Positions 15,675 to 26,552 of a DNA stretch of 64,000 bases are shown here, piece by piece; position 1 is the stretch's first letter; each line of letters opens with the position of its first letter. A program made the position numbers and the translations under genes. The notes beneath the pieces were generated by a model. That model was not told where the DNA came from, did no database searches, and saw nothing but the letters and a program-made list of their open reading frames with translations. The stretch is from contig NZ_AMRL01000002.1 of NCBI RefSeq assembly GCF_000299935.1, positions 239,155 through 303,154 of the forward strand, read 5' to 3'. The stretch comes from Oceanibaculum indicum P24. GTDB taxonomy: Bacteria > Pseudomonadota > Alphaproteobacteria > Oceanibaculales > Oceanibaculaceae.

Positions 15675-17315
15675 CTACATGTTGGGATAATTGGGGCCGC
15701 CGCCACCTTCCGGAACGACCCAGTTGATATTCTGCGACGGGTCCTTGATGTCGCAGGTCTTGCAGTGCACGCAGTTCTGCGCGTTGATCTGCAGCCTGGG
15801 GTTCGATCCGTCGTCGTCGCGCACGATTTCGTACACACCGGCCGGGCAGTAGCGCTGCTCCGGCGCGTCGTACAGCGCCAGATTCACCTCGATGGGCACG
15901 CTCTTGTCGCGCAGCGTCAGATGGGCCGGCTGATTCTCCTCGTGATTGGTATTCGAGATGAACACCGAGGACAGCTTGTCGAAGGTGATCTTGCCGTCGG
16001 GCTTGGGATAGTCGATCGGCGTGCACTCGGACGCTTTCTTCAGCTGCGGATGGTCGGCATGGTTGCGTAAGGTCCACGGCGCCTTGCCACGAAACAGGTA
16101 AGTATCGAGCGCCGAATAGGCAAGGCCCGACCACATGCCGTAATGGAAGGCGGGCCTGATGTTGCGCACACCATACAGCTCGCCCCAGACCCAGCTTGCC
16201 TTCAGGGCTTCCGGATAGGCGGTAAGCTCGATTCCGTTGCCCGCGCCTTCCTGGGTGAGAGCCTCGAAGGCGGCTTCGGCAGCCAGCATGCCGGACTTCA
16301 TCGCGGTGTGCGTGCCCTTGATCTTCGGCACGTTCAGGAAGCCGGCCGTGCAGCCGATCAGCGCGCCACCCGGGAAGGTCAGCTTCGGGATCGACTGGAA
16401 GCCGCCTTCGTTCAGCGCCCGCGCACCGTAGGAGATGCGCCGCGCGCCTTCGAAGAAAGGCTTTACGGCGGGGTGCAGCTTGAAGCGCTGGAATTCGTCG
16501 AACGGGCTGAGATAGGGGTTCTGGTAGTCCAGTCCGATCACGAAGCCGACCGCCATCTGGTTGCCTTCCAGATGGTACAGGAAGGAGCCGCCATAGGTGT
16601 TGGTATCCATCGGCCAGCCGATGGAATGCCAGACCAGCCCCGGCTTGTGCTTTTCAGGGTCGATCTCCCACAGTTCCTTGATGCCGATGCCGAAGGTCTG
16701 CGGGTCGCAGTCCTTGCGCAGCTCGAACTTCTGGAACAGGCCCTTGCTGAGCGAACCGCGGCAGCCCTCGGCGAACAGGGTGATCTTCGCATGCAGCTCG
16801 ACGCCCGGCGTATAGTTTGCGGTCTGCTCGCCATCCTTGCCGATGCCCATGTCGCCGGTGGCGACACCGCGCACCGCGCCATTCTCGTCATACAGCACCT
16901 CGGCCGCGGCGAAGCCGGGATAGATCTCCACCCCCAGCGCCTCGGCCTGCTCGCCCAGCCAGCGGCAGACATTGCCCAGGCTGACGATGTAATTGCCGTG
17001 ATTGTTCATCTGCGGCGGGGTCGGCAGCTTGAAGGCCTTGGATTCCGTCAGGAACATGAAGCGGTCGTCAGCCGCAGGCGTGTTCAGCGGCGCGCCCTTC
17101 TCCTTCCAGTCGGGAATCAGCTCGTTGAGCGCGCGCGGCTCCAGCACCGCACCGGACAGGATGTGCGCCCCGACCTCGGACCCCTTCTCGACGATGCAGA
17201 CGCTGACATCCTTGCCGGTTTCGGCGCAGATCTGCTTCAGCCGTATCGCCGCGCTCAGGCCCGACGGGCCGGCGCCGACGATGACGACGTCATATTCCAT
17301 GCTTTCGCGTTCCAT
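15675..17315 (-). CDS. Electron transfer flavoprotein-ubiquinone oxidoreductase
   Basis: A 546-residue ETF-QO, which passes electrons from ETF (fatty-acid and amino-acid dehydrogenases) to ubiquinone at the inner membrane. It begins with the FAD-binding motif [14 protein letters not shown] and has a substrate/quinone domain ([20 protein letters not shown]). A C-terminal 4Fe-4S region supplies cysteines CPAGVYE and [16 protein letters not shown]. Length is standard for the single-chain enzyme. ATG 17315 is preceded by a weak aggacaggg; ATG 17300 is possible. It is divergent from the uracil-DNA glycosylase gene across a 136-base region containing a TATATA-like box near 17405. No etfAB genes are nearby. 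Confidence 0.95.
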   Translation of the reverse strand: MERESMEYDVVIVGAGPSGLSAAIRLKQICAETGKDVSVCIVEKGSEVGAHILSGAVLEPRALNELIPDWKEKGAPLNTPAADDRFMFLTESKAFKLPTPPQMNNHGNYIVSLGNVCRWLGEQAEALGVEIYPGFAAAEVLYDENGAVRGVATGDMGIGKDGEQTANYTPGVELHAKITLFAEGCRGSLSKGLFQKFELRKDCDPQTFGIGIKELWEIDPEKHKPGLVWHSIGWPMDTNTYGGSFLYHLEGNQMAVGFVIGLDYQNPYLSPFDEFQRFKLHPAVKPFFEGARRISYGARALNEGGFQSIPKLTFPGGALIGCTAGFLNVPKIKGTHTAMKSGMLAAEAAFEALTQEGAGNGIELTAYPEALKASWVWGELYGVRNIRPAFHYGMWSGLAYSALDTYLFRGKAPWTLRNHADHPQLKKASECTPIDYPKPDGKITFDKLSSVFISNTNHEENQPAHLTLRDKSVPIEVNLALYDAPEQRYCPAGVYEIVRDDDGSNPRLQINAQNCVHCKTCDIKDPSQNINWVVPEGGGGPNYPNM

Positions 17316-17451
17316 TTACCCTGTCCTGCTGCGCTAGATCATGTCGTGGCGGACCGGAAATGCGGCTGGCGGTCGAACTTTCGCCCTCACGGCCCGCCGC
17401 TTCCTATATAGTTCGTCAAATCTGAGACCGCCTATCCCTTAGCGCAACGCG

Positions 17452-18315
17452 ATGGCGATTGCCATGCCTGAACCGCAATTCTCCAACCCGATCCGGCTGT
17501 TGCAATGGTACGCCGAGGCCGGAATCGACGAGGCAATCGAGGATCAGCCGATTGACCGCTATGCGGTTGCGGCGCGTCAACAGTCTGCCGCTGCCATGCC
17601 CGCACCGATGGCTGCGCGGACGCCGCCGATACCGCCCTCCCCCTCGCGACCGATTGCCGCGCCGGCTGCAGCGTCAGGTGCCGCTTTTACGGGTGCCGAC
17701 GATGCGCGGCGCCAGGCCGCCGCTGCCGGGTCGCTGGAGGCGCTGCGTGATGCCCTTGCCGCGTTCGAGGGGTGTGCCCTGAAGCAGACGGCAATGAATC
17801 TGGTCTTTGCCGATGGCAATCCGTCAGCACCCGTCATGTTCATCGGCGAGGCGCCGGGCCGCGACGAGGACCGCAAGGGCCTGCCTTTCGTCGGCCGCTC
17901 CGGCCAGCTGCTGGACCGCATGCTGGCGACCATCGGGCTGGACCGACATGCGGAAAGCGCCGACAAAGCCGCTTATATCGCCAATATCCTGCCCTGGCGC
18001 CCGCCTGGCGACCGCACGCCGACCGCCGCCGAGATCGCCGCCTGCCTGCCCTTCATTGAGCGCCACATCGCCCTGGTGAAGCCGCGCTATGTCGTCCTGC
18101 TGGGCGGCACGGCGGCAAAATCCCTGCTGAACCGCAGCGAGGGCATCATGCGACTGCGTGGGCGCTGGTATGAGCATCCCGTCGAGGGGCTGGATCAGCC
18201 GGTGTCGTGCCTCGCCACCTATCATCCGGCCTTCCTTCTGCGCAGCCCGAAGGAGAAGCGAAGCGCCTGGCGCGATTTTCTTGAGCTAAAGTCGAAATTA
18301 GGAACTTCTGTATAA
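17452..18315 (+). CDS. Uracil-DNA glycosylase, family 4-like
   Basis: A 287-residue DNA repair glycosylase that excises uracil. Family-4 motifs are clear: [20 protein letters not shown] (130-149), [11 protein letters not shown] and [12 protein letters not shown] with His258. Residues 40-95 form an Ala/Pro-rich linker. The 4Fe-4S ligand set looks incomplete: the first CxxC is reduced to one Cys (Cys108, EGCALKQTA) and the third position is Trp182, leaving Cys108, Cys198 and Cys253 only. The start is weakly supported (ATG 17452; ATG 17464 gives MPEPQF). It belongs to the alphaproteobacterial branch with PWRPPG in place of KCRPPG. Confidence 0.9.
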   Translation: MAIAMPEPQFSNPIRLLQWYAEAGIDEAIEDQPIDRYAVAARQQSAAAMPAPMAARTPPIPPSPSRPIAAPAAASGAAFTGADDARRQAAAAGSLEALRDALAAFEGCALKQTAMNLVFADGNPSAPVMFIGEAPGRDEDRKGLPFVGRSGQLLDRMLATIGLDRHAESADKAAYIANILPWRPPGDRTPTAAEIAACLPFIERHIALVKPRYVVLLGGTAAKSLLNRSEGIMRLRGRWYEHPVEGLDQPVSCLATYHPAFLLRSPKEKRSAWRDFLELKSKLGTSV

Positions 18316-18355
18316 CTTATTGAGTTCACACCCGAAGCCAAATTTCCAGAAAGTC

Positions 18356-18395
18356 GACGTTGAATAACTGCAACACGCTGACACGATTCAACGTC
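18356..18395. repeat. Perfect 10-bp inverted repeat upstream of the lytic transglycosylase
   Basis: gacgttgaat (18356-18365) and attcaacgtc (18386-18395) are exact reverse complements separated by 20 bases. They lie in an unusually AT-rich stretch between the glycosylase stop and the likely transglycosylase start at 18432. They could be a dyad operator or a leader stem-loop. The site also contains one GATTC. Confidence 0.6.
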
Positions 18396-18431
18396 TTGCC
18401 AGAGCGCTCCTCTTCTGTTTTACCTAACGCT

Positions 18432-20294
18432 ATGAATGCGCGTGATACTAGAAAAATCATAGCGATTTCAAAGGCATCAATGCTCGCGGCAGTTTTTGCG
18501 GTTGGGCTGTCGATGCCGGCGAAGGCCCTGGATGGGCTGCCGATCGAAACCGCGCTGCTGTCGCCCGGCACTCTCGAGAAAGCTCTCGAGGGTCAAGCCT
18601 CCGGTTTGCCTGCCGTGCTGCGTCCTTCGGATGCCCTGCTCTACAAGCGTATCTTCTCGCTGCAGACGCTCGGGCGGTGGGAAGCCGCCGACCGGGAAAT
18701 CGCCAAGCTGGGTGACCGCTCACTGATGGGGCATGTGCTCTATCAGCGCTATATGCATCCGACGGCCTACCGCTCTTCCTATGAGGAGCTGCGAAGCTGG
18801 CTGGAGAAGTATGCCGACCATCCGGAAGCCAGCCGGGTCCATAGCCTGGCCCTGAAGCGCAAGCCGGCCGGTGCCAAGGCGCCGCCGGGCCCGGTGCAGG
18901 GCTATCTGTACGGTAATGGCACCGAAGGCTCCGGCATGCCGGAGCGGATCAGCATCCGCAACCGGGCTGGCAAGCTGGTTCGGGATGCCGGCGCCGATCA
19001 GGTTCTGCGCCAGATCACGGCGCTGTCGCGCGACGGGTCGCCGAGCGCGGCGCTGAAGCTTCTCGAAGGGCGGCTGAAGGGCCAGATCGATACCCTGCCG
19101 CTCGCCCTTGCCCGGGGCGAGATCGCCGCCGGCTACTATCTCGCCAATCGGGACGACCTGGCGCTGGAACAGGCCGCTCTGGCGGTGCGCCAGTCCGGCG
19201 ACAGCGACAAGATGGCGGCCTGGGTCGCAGGCCTCGCCGCTTGGCGGCTTGGCAAGTTCGATACCGCCGGCCGCTATTTCGAGCTGGTGGCGCTGGATGA
19301 TGATGTGTCCGGCTGGACTGCCGCTGCCGGTGCCTATTGGGCGTCGCGCGTGCATCTGAAGTTGCGCCGCCCGGCTGAGGCCACCCGCTGGCTGGCCCGC
19401 GCGGCAACCTTCCCGGCGAGCTTCTATGGCCTGCTGGCGCGCCGCGCGCTGGGTGTCGAGACGCCGGCGAACTGGAGCGAGCCGGCGCTTGGCGAAGCCG
19501 ATTTCCGCTATCTCATGGAACAGCCAGGCGGCAAGCGCAGCCTGGCGCTGATCCAGCTGGAGATGGTCGAGTTGGCGGAGATGGAGCTGCGCAAGCTCTA
19601 CCCGCGGATCGAGCCGGAGCGTGCTACGGCCGTGCTGGCCGTCGCCAACCGCGCCAATATGGCCGGTCTGGCGCTGCGACTGGCCAGCCGGCTGCAGGTC
19701 GCGACCGGCGAGCGCTACAAGGTGGGCCTGTTCCCGATGCCGCAATGGGAACCGCCTGGCGGCTTCATCGTCGACAAGGCGCTGCTGTTCAGCATCATCC
19801 GTCAGGAATCCGCCTTCGATGTCCGTGCCCAGAGCGGCAGTGGCGCCCGCGGCCTGATGCAGCTGATGCCCAGCACCGCGCGGCTGATGGCGACGGACGA
19901 GGAATATGCGGGCGACCGCTCCGAATTGTTTGATCCCGATCTGAACCTGACGCTGGGCCAGCGCTATCTGCAGCACCTGATCGGGCTGGAGCAGCTGGAA
20001 GGGAACCTGTTCTGGGTGGTTGCCTCCTACAATGCCGGCCCGGGCAATCTCGGGCGCTGGCTGAAGCAGGTCGATTACCGCGATGATCCGCTGCTGTTCA
20101 TCGAATCGATCCCGTCGCGCGAGACGCGCAATTTCGTGGAGCGGGTGGTGGCGAATTTCTGGACCTACCGGATGCGCATGGGCCAGCCCTCGCCGTCGCT
20201 GGATCAGGTCGCAGCCGGCCAGTGGCCGAAATATGAATCGCTGGACGAGCAGGCCCGCGCTGCCGTTGCGCAGACCATTTCGGTGGGGCGCTAG
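18432..20294 (+). CDS. Soluble lytic murein transglycosylase
   Basis: A 620-residue exported enzyme that cleaves the MurNAc-GlcNAc bond to anhydro-muropeptides. The N-terminus is a signal peptide with basic n-region (NARDTRKII, hydrophobic core, cleavage after MPAKA). A long helical superhelix follows, then the C-terminal SLT domain: catalytic Glu in [11 protein letters not shown], the [13 protein letters not shown] segment and the [13 protein letters not shown] segment. Relatives of E. coli Slt70 have the same order and length. ATG 18432 is chosen for the signal peptide, although no Shine-Dalgarno sequence is visible; TTG 18360 would add residues without a signal-like pattern. Confidence 0.92.
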   Translation: MNARDTRKIIAISKASMLAAVFAVGLSMPAKALDGLPIETALLSPGTLEKALEGQASGLPAVLRPSDALLYKRIFSLQTLGRWEAADREIAKLGDRSLMGHVLYQRYMHPTAYRSSYEELRSWLEKYADHPEASRVHSLALKRKPAGAKAPPGPVQGYLYGNGTEGSGMPERISIRNRAGKLVRDAGADQVLRQITALSRDGSPSAALKLLEGRLKGQIDTLPLALARGEIAAGYYLANRDDLALEQAALAVRQSGDSDKMAAWVAGLAAWRLGKFDTAGRYFELVALDDDVSGWTAAAGAYWASRVHLKLRRPAEATRWLARAATFPASFYGLLARRALGVETPANWSEPALGEADFRYLMEQPGGKRSLALIQLEMVELAEMELRKLYPRIEPERATAVLAVANRANMAGLALRLASRLQVATGERYKVGLFPMPQWEPPGGFIVDKALLFSIIRQESAFDVRAQSGSGARGLMQLMPSTARLMATDEEYAGDRSELFDPDLNLTLGQRYLQHLIGLEQLEGNLFWVVASYNAGPGNLGRWLKQVDYRDDPLLFIESIPSRETRNFVERVVANFWTYRMRMGQPSPSLDQVAAGQWPKYESLDEQARAAVAQTISVGR

Positions 20295-20316
20295 TACCGG
20301 ATCATGGTTGCCGATC

Positions 20317-20865
20317 ATGGCGATTGACGAGCGTATTCCCTTCGTTGCGATCAACATCGCCGTTTTGACGGTGTCCGATACGCGTGGACTGGCGGAGGAT
20401 CGCTCCGGCGACACGCTGGTTCAGCGAATCGAGGCCGCAGGCCACAAGGTGGCTGCCCGCGATATCGTGAAAGACGAGATCGCCGACATCGTCGCCCAGC
20501 TGAAGCGCTGGATTGACGATCCGGCAGTGGATTGCGTGATTTCCACCGGCGGGACCGGCGTGACCGGGCGCGATGTGACGCCGGAGGCCTTCGCCCAAGT
20601 CTTCGAAAAGGAAATACCCGGCTTCGGCGAGCTGTTCCGCTGGCAGAGCTACCAGAAGATCGGCAGCTCCACGATCCAGTCCCGTGCGGTCGCGGGGGTG
20701 GCCAGGGGGACCTACCTGTTTGCCCTGCCCGGTTCTACCGGGGCGGTGAAGGATGCCTGGGACGGAATCCTGCAGCAGCAGCTCGACATCCGGCACCAGC
20801 CCTGCAATTTCGTGGAGCTGATGCCGCGCCTGCGCGAGCATGAAGGCTGGGGCCGCAAATCCTGA
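20317..20865 (+). CDS. moaB: Molybdopterin adenylyltransferase-type protein MoaB
   Basis: A 182-residue MoaB/MogA-fold protein of molybdenum cofactor synthesis, which adenylates molybdopterin or binds it. Motifs [25 protein letters not shown] and [14 protein letters not shown] are characteristic, as is the [17 protein letters not shown] loop. ATG 20317 gives the normal N-terminus, 22 bases after the transglycosylase stop. It ends head-on against the glycosyltransferase pair on the other strand, one base apart. No other moa gene is in the window. Confidence 0.93.
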   Translation: MAIDERIPFVAINIAVLTVSDTRGLAEDRSGDTLVQRIEAAGHKVAARDIVKDEIADIVAQLKRWIDDPAVDCVISTGGTGVTGRDVTPEAFAQVFEKEIPGFGELFRWQSYQKIGSSTIQSRAVAGVARGTYLFALPGSTGAVKDAWDGILQQQLDIRHQPCNFVELMPRLREHEGWGRKS

Positions 20866-20866
20866 G

Positions 20867-21475
20867 CTAGCGGTTTTTTCTCTGTCTTTCCTGCCAGCGT
20901 GCAAAGTCTGCGCCGGTATCGATGTCCTCCAGCTCAGCAGCCAGCCCGACGGAAAGCCCGCTCATGGCCTGTCTTGTATCGGCCAGCGCGTGCGGGCCGG
21001 ACCAGCGGACCCTTGTGAGATCAAGGCGCTGGGGTTGCGCGTCCCGCCTCAGGCCGATCAGCCAGTAGCCGCCATCGCCTGCCGGGCCCAGAACGGCCTC
21101 GTGCCGTTGCAGCAGGCGAAAGCCATCGTCGATATGGCAGGTGCGGATTTCCGGAATGTCGCTGCCGATCAGCAATGTCGGGCCCATCGGCATCCTGTCG
21201 AAGACGCGCAGCATGCGTGTCCCCAGATCGCCCTGCCCTTGCGGTAATACCCGCCAACCAAGCGGCCAGCGGTGGCAGCGCACGGCGGCATCCGGCGTGA
21301 CGGCAAGCCAGCAGCGCCAGCGCGGGTCCCGACCCAGCCGGCGCAACAGGCCGGACAGCTGGGCGCGGTAGAAGCGCCAGGCTGCGACGCGGCCGATATC
21401 GCGTGCCAGCCGGCTCTTCACCCGGCCGATTCGGGGTTGTTTGGCGAAGACAATCAGGTTTCGCCGCGCCCTCAC
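20867..21475 (-). CDS. DUF2064/TIGR04282-type glycosyltransferase
   Basis: A 202-residue nucleotidyltransferase-fold protein of the DUF2064 family, often named with arsenosugar biosynthesis. It shows LIVFAKQPRIGRVKSRLA near the start, LLIGSDIPEI in the middle and LGPAGDGGYWLIGL after it, the usual order. GTG 21475 overlaps the stop codon of the upstream glycosyltransferase (GTGA), with gagg eight bases before it; the frame extends further but without support. Donor and acceptor are unknown. No arsM-like methyltransferase is nearby, so an arsenosugar role is not supported by context. Confidence 0.85.
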   Translation of the reverse strand: MRARRNLIVFAKQPRIGRVKSRLARDIGRVAAWRFYRAQLSGLLRRLGRDPRWRCWLAVTPDAAVRCHRWPLGWRVLPQGQGDLGTRMLRVFDRMPMGPTLLIGSDIPEIRTCHIDDGFRLLQRHEAVLGPAGDGGYWLIGLRRDAQPQRLDLTRVRWSGPHALADTRQAMSGLSVGLAAELEDIDTGADFARWQERQRKNR

Positions 21476-22170
21476 CGGTAGAACCTCGCGATCCGCTCGG
21501 GCGAGACACCGAGGAAGTAGGCGCCGAGGCAAATCCAGTTGCGGACTACCCGTCGCATCGTGCCGTTGCGGCGGTAGCGCTCTGCCGAAGTGAGCGCAGT
21601 TACATCGGGCAGCTGTTGCAGATTGCGGCGGCCGATCCGGCAGACAAGCGCCACATCCTCCATCAGTAGCAGCGCCGGGTACTCCCCCATTGTGCGATAG
21701 TAGTCCCTGTGGATCAGCAACGCCTGGTCGCCATAGGGCAGGCCGAACAGCCGGCTGCGCAGATTGGCCGCTGCCGCGATCAGCCGGTGGCCCGGCTGGT
21801 CATCGTCGAAGCCGAGGCGGCAATAGGCAGCGCGATAGCGGCTCGCCGGGTCGCTGATGAAACGGGAAATGGCACCCGGCCAGTCGCCGGCGAGAATCGT
21901 ATCGGCGTGCAGAAACAGCAGCCATTCGCCATTCGCCGCCTGCCCGCCTGCGCGAAGCTGAGTGCCCCGCCCTCGTTCTGCATCGACCTGCCGTGCCCCG
22001 GCCTGCCGGGCCAATGCCACCGTACCGTCACCGGATCCGCCATCGACGACAAGAATCTCGTGTGGCAATTCCGCCCGTTCACCCAGCCGCAGGGCTGCAA
22101 GGCAGGAGGGCAGAGTGTCCGCTGCGTTCAGCGTCGGGATCACGATGGACAGGATCGGCTTTTCGGTCAC
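21472..22170 (-). CDS. TIGR04283-type family 2 glycosyltransferase
   Basis: A 232-residue GT-A fold glycosyltransferase. It begins ILSIVIPTLNAADTLPSCLA, continues with EILVVDGGSGDGT and LLFLHADTIL (the DxD-like metal site), and ends with basic helices (RRNGTMRRVVRN). This is the short type paired with DUF2064 proteins in a two-gene unit, here translationally coupled by a GTGA overlap. The start is a GTG at 22170 giving the family N-terminus; ATG 22221 is in frame but lacks a ribosome binding site. Product unknown. Confidence 0.85.
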   Translation of the reverse strand: MTEKPILSIVIPTLNAADTLPSCLAALRLGERAELPHEILVVDGGSGDGTVALARQAGARQVDAERGRGTQLRAGGQAANGEWLLFLHADTILAGDWPGAISRFISDPASRYRAAYCRLGFDDDQPGHRLIAAAANLRSRLFGLPYGDQALLIHRDYYRTMGEYPALLLMEDVALVCRIGRRNLQQLPDVTALTSAERYRRNGTMRRVVRNWICLGAYFLGVSPERIARFYR

Positions 22171-22263
22171 GTTCGGGCGAGCGCTCGTTGCGGGAGATTG
22201 CTTGTGCCTCGTTCCTACCATAGACCGGAGGGGGAGGCTGTTAACGATGTGGTGAGGGAAGCG

Positions 22264-23343
22264 ATGGGGCGTCTGGTCGATCTGCCAGCACTGCATCGGG
22301 CGCTGATGCGCCTGCCGGGCTATGAGGATGTGCCCTTGTCCGCTCTGGCTCCCCTGCCCGAGAAGGGGCTGGCTCATGATCATGTGCGGATCGGCGGGAA
22401 GGGCGTGCTGCTGCGGGTGCCAAGGCAGAGCCAGTTCGGTTTCTCCGCGCGGGACAATCTGGCCTACCAGAAAGCCTGCTTCGAACGGTGCCAGCCCAGC
22501 GGTCATACCCCGGCACTGCTGGGCATTCTGGAGCCGTCACGGGATCTCCCGATGGGGGCTCTTCTGGTGGAGCGCATCGATGGCGTAGTGCTGTCCCTGC
22601 CGGACGATATGGCCGGTATTGTCGCCTGCCTTGCCGCTATTCACACCCTGCCCGTGCCGCCGACGGGGGAGCGCGCGCCGCTGCAGGAACACCGGGAGGC
22701 CGTGGCCGGTACGCTCGCCATCGTCAGGCGGCAAGCGCTTGGGCTGGAAGTGGCAGGCCTCGACTCGGAGGCGCGGGTGCAGATCGAGGCGGAACTGGCC
22801 TGGGCGCGCGATTTCGCGGCCGAGGCGGCCTCCCGGCCGCAGCCGCTGGCACTGGTGCTGAGTGACACCCACCCCGGCAATTACCTTCGCGAAGCATCGG
22901 GCCGGGTGGTCTGCGTCGATCTGGAAAAAGTGGTCTATGGCGCGCCGGCCATAGACCTCGCCCATGCCAGCCTGCACACCTCCACCACCTGGGATGTGGA
23001 AGCCGCCGCCAGCCTGCCGCGTGGCGCGATCGAATCCTTCTACGCCGCCTATCTCAAGTTGCTGCCGCCAGCGATGCGTGAGGCGCTGATGCCCTGGCTG
23101 CTGCCGTTGCGGCGGCTGACCTGGCTGCGCTCCGTCACCTGGTGCGTGCATTACCGGGTTGAATCGGCGAAGGCACGGCAGCGCGAGAAGCATCTGGCGG
23201 CAGCGACCGAGGACTGGTCCAGCGAGGATGTCGATGCTGCGCTCACCGCCCATGTCGAGGGTCGGGTGGTGGATTATCTCGACCCCGCCACCATCGCCGC
23301 GATCCGCGCCGAATGGCTTGGCCCGGACCGGCTTTCCTTCTAG
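22264..23343 (+). CDS. APH-fold phosphotransferase
   Basis: A 359-residue kinase-like protein of the aminoglycoside phosphotransferase/choline kinase fold. The Brenner-type catalytic loop is visible as LVLSDTHPGNYLRE, followed by the metal-binding Asp in VCVDLEKVVYGAPAIDLAH. The N-terminal lobe has an ATP-lobe pattern (VRIGGKGVLLRVPRQS). The substrate is probably a small hydroxylated metabolite or sugar. ATG 22264 has agggaa just upstream; GTG 22249, 11 bases after a strong ggagggggagg, is equally possible. Divergent from the glycosyltransferase pair with about 90 bases between them, and nine bases upstream of the DUF4169 gene. Confidence 0.82.
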   Translation: MGRLVDLPALHRALMRLPGYEDVPLSALAPLPEKGLAHDHVRIGGKGVLLRVPRQSQFGFSARDNLAYQKACFERCQPSGHTPALLGILEPSRDLPMGALLVERIDGVVLSLPDDMAGIVACLAAIHTLPVPPTGERAPLQEHREAVAGTLAIVRRQALGLEVAGLDSEARVQIEAELAWARDFAAEAASRPQPLALVLSDTHPGNYLREASGRVVCVDLEKVVYGAPAIDLAHASLHTSTTWDVEAAASLPRGAIESFYAAYLKLLPPAMREALMPWLLPLRRLTWLRSVTWCVHYRVESAKARQREKHLAAATEDWSSEDVDAALTAHVEGRVVDYLDPATIAAIRAEWLGPDRLSF

Positions 23344-23352
23344 GATTCCCGT

Positions 23353-23538
23353 ATGGGAGAGATCATCAATCTGCGGCAGGCCCGCAAGGAGCGCGACCGG
23401 CGTGAGAAGGAACGGAAGGCGGCGGAGAACCGCGCAGCCTTTGGCCGCACAAAGGCAGAGAAGCGCGGCACCGAAGCCGGGAAGAAGCTGGAAGACAGCA
23501 AGCTGGATGGCCACAAGCGCGATCCTGGGGAAGACTGA
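23353..23538 (+). CDS. DUF4169 family protein
   Basis: A 61-residue, very charged protein typical of DUF4169: EIINLRQARKERDRREKE, NRAAFGRTKAEK and LDGHKRD. It is predicted to be one or two long helices, function unknown. It begins nine bases after the phosphotransferase stop and so may be co-transcribed with it. Confidence 0.88.
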   Translation: MGEIINLRQARKERDRREKERKAAENRAAFGRTKAEKRGTEAGKKLEDSKLDGHKRDPGED

Positions 23539-23577
23539 TCTCGATTCTTGTTCTTGATTTGTTCCGTTTTCACGATC

Positions 23578-24681
23578 ATGCTTTCAGGCATGGTCGAGGA
23601 AGCCCCCATTCTGCCCCGGAAGGGCCGTGGCGCCATCCGCAACGAGAGTGGCCGCTACGAGAAATTCACCCGTATCGCCGTCTCTGACGGCTGGGACCGC
23701 GTACCTGAGGATGAGTTCCCCGACGAAAACCGGCCGCGCACGGAAATCCGCACCGACAGCAGCCGCAGCATCGTCAGCCATAATCAATCGCCGGATATCC
23801 CCTTCAGCAGCTCGATCAACCCCTATAAGGGCTGCGAACATGGCTGCATCTACTGCTTCGCGCGGCCGACCCATGCCTATCTGGGCCTGTCGCCGGGGCT
23901 GGATTTCGAGACCAAGATCTTCGCCAAGCCGGATGCAGCATCGCTGCTCGACAAGACGTTCCGGGGCCGGAATTACAAACCCACCGTCATCGCCATGGGG
24001 GCGAATACCGACCCCTATCAGCCGGCGGAGCGGTCCTTGCGGATCACCCGCGCCGTGCTGGAGGTGCTGGAACGGTTCGGCCATCCGGTCGGCATCGTCA
24101 CCAAATCGGCGCTGGTGACGCGCGACATCGATATTCTGGCGCGGCTGGCGAAACGCCGGCTGGTCGCCGTCAGCCTGTCGGTCACCACGCTGGACCGTGA
24201 CCTCGCCCGGGTGATGGAGCCGCGCGCCTCTACCCCGCCGCTGCGGCTGGAGGCGATCCGCAAGCTGAGCGAGGCCGGCATCCCGACCGGGGTGATGGCG
24301 GCGCCGATGATCCCGGCGCTGAATGATTACGAGCTGGAGGCGATCCTGCAGGCGGCGGCGGAGGCCGGCGCAAAATCCGCCGGCTATGTGCTGCTGCGCC
24401 TGCCATTGGAGATCAAGGATCTGTTCGCCGACTGGCTGGAGACACACCGGCCCGACCGCGCCAGGCATGTGCTGTCGCTGGTGCGCGACACGCGCGGCGG
24501 GGCTCTCTATACGGCGGAATTCGGCAAGCGCATGCGCGGCGACGGCCCCTATGCCCAGCTGATTGCCCAGCGTTTCCGCACCGCCGTAGCCCGGCTGGAG
24601 CTGAACCGCGACCGTTGGGCGCTGGACCTCAGCCAGTTCAAGGTGCCGCCACCCGAAACCGGGCAACTCAGCCTGTTCTGA
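23578..24681 (+). CDS. PA0069-family radical SAM protein
   Basis: A 367-residue radical SAM enzyme. The iron-sulfur cysteines are in CEHGCIYCFARP (CxxxCxxC), followed by YLGLSPGLDFETKIFAK and a TIM-barrel pattern including IAMGANTDPYQPAER and VGIVTKSALVTRDID. It belongs to the Rv2578c/PA0069 group, related to spore photoproduct lyase, but the reaction is not established. Starts are weak: ATG 23578 or ATG 23590 (VEEAPILPRKGRG); a longer TTG start is unlikely. Confidence 0.9.
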   Translation: MLSGMVEEAPILPRKGRGAIRNESGRYEKFTRIAVSDGWDRVPEDEFPDENRPRTEIRTDSSRSIVSHNQSPDIPFSSSINPYKGCEHGCIYCFARPTHAYLGLSPGLDFETKIFAKPDAASLLDKTFRGRNYKPTVIAMGANTDPYQPAERSLRITRAVLEVLERFGHPVGIVTKSALVTRDIDILARLAKRRLVAVSLSVTTLDRDLARVMEPRASTPPLRLEAIRKLSEAGIPTGVMAAPMIPALNDYELEAILQAAAEAGAKSAGYVLLRLPLEIKDLFADWLETHRPDRARHVLSLVRDTRGGALYTAEFGKRMRGDGPYAQLIAQRFRTAVARLELNRDRWALDLSQFKVPPPETGQLSLF

Positions 24682-24748
24682 TCGTCCGGGTGTTTGCCGT
24701 GGCCGCTGCTTTCGCTATGCTGGGCAGATCGTAACGTAGGCGGAACCA

Positions 24749-25369
24749 ATGCCCGATCTGATGCTCGAACAGGCGCATGGCGGCCTTGTCGCCGGCATTG
24801 ACGAGGCCGGGCGCGGTCCCTGGGCCGGGCCGGTGGTGGCCGCGGCGGTGATCTTCGATACTACGCGCTTGCCGGTGGCGCTGCTGTCCCTGATCGACGA
24901 TTCCAAGAAGCTGAAGAAGGAACGGCGCGAGGCGCTGCTGCCGATGATCCGTGCCTGTGCCTGGATCGGTGTCGGGGCGGCCAGTGCCGCCGAGATCGAC
25001 CGGCTGAACATCCTGCAGGCCACATATCTTGCCATGCGGCGCGCGATCGGGCGGTTGCCGTTCCTGCCCGACCTTGCGCTGGTCGATGGCAACAGGCTGC
25101 CGCCCCTGCCCTGCCCGGCGCGCGCGCTGGTCGGCGGCGACGGGCTGTCGCTCTCCATCGCGGCGGCCTCCATCGTCGCCAAGGTGACGCGCGACCGGGC
25201 GATGGCGCGGCTAGATGCGCGCTATGGCCCCTATGGCTGGGCCAGCAATGCCGGCTATGGCACGGCGGCGCACCAGGCGGCGCTGCGCGACCTCGGCCCG
25301 ACCCGGCACCACCGGCATTCCTTCCGCCCGATTCAGGCGCTTCTGCAGCAGCCCGAAGGAATCGGTTGA
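24749..25369 (+). CDS. rnhB: Ribonuclease HII
   Basis: A 206-residue RNase HII, which nicks RNA in RNA-DNA hybrids and starts ribonucleotide excision. The catalytic Asp18-Glu19 lie in [15 protein letters not shown], with [24 protein letters not shown] and [15 protein letters not shown] after it. Length is normal. It ends just before the GANTC-rich ccrM promoter region; an rnhB-ccrM arrangement is familiar in Alphaproteobacteria. Confidence 0.95.
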   Translation: MPDLMLEQAHGGLVAGIDEAGRGPWAGPVVAAAVIFDTTRLPVALLSLIDDSKKLKKERREALLPMIRACAWIGVGAASAAEIDRLNILQATYLAMRRAIGRLPFLPDLALVDGNRLPPLPCPARALVGGDGLSLSIAAASIVAKVTRDRAMARLDARYGPYGWASNAGYGTAAHQAALRDLGPTRHHRHSFRPIQALLQQPEGIG

Positions 25370-26551
<1,182 letters not shown>

Positions 26552-26552
26552 G

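Noticed and set aside
14042..15727. A 561-codon plus-strand frame opposite the TPR gene
   Set aside because: The minus-strand product has a signal peptide and clear TPR units; the plus frame is low-complexity and is a mirror effect.
13886..15838. A longer start for the TPR protein (15838)
   Set aside because: The extra 80 residues read as Arg/Cys/Thr-rich noise overlapping the ETF-QO gene; ATG 15598 gives a signal peptide and a ribosome site.
22264..23343. The APH-fold protein as an aminoglycoside resistance enzyme
   Set aside because: The fold is shared by many metabolic kinases, the catalytic Asp context is atypical, and there is no mobile or resistance context.
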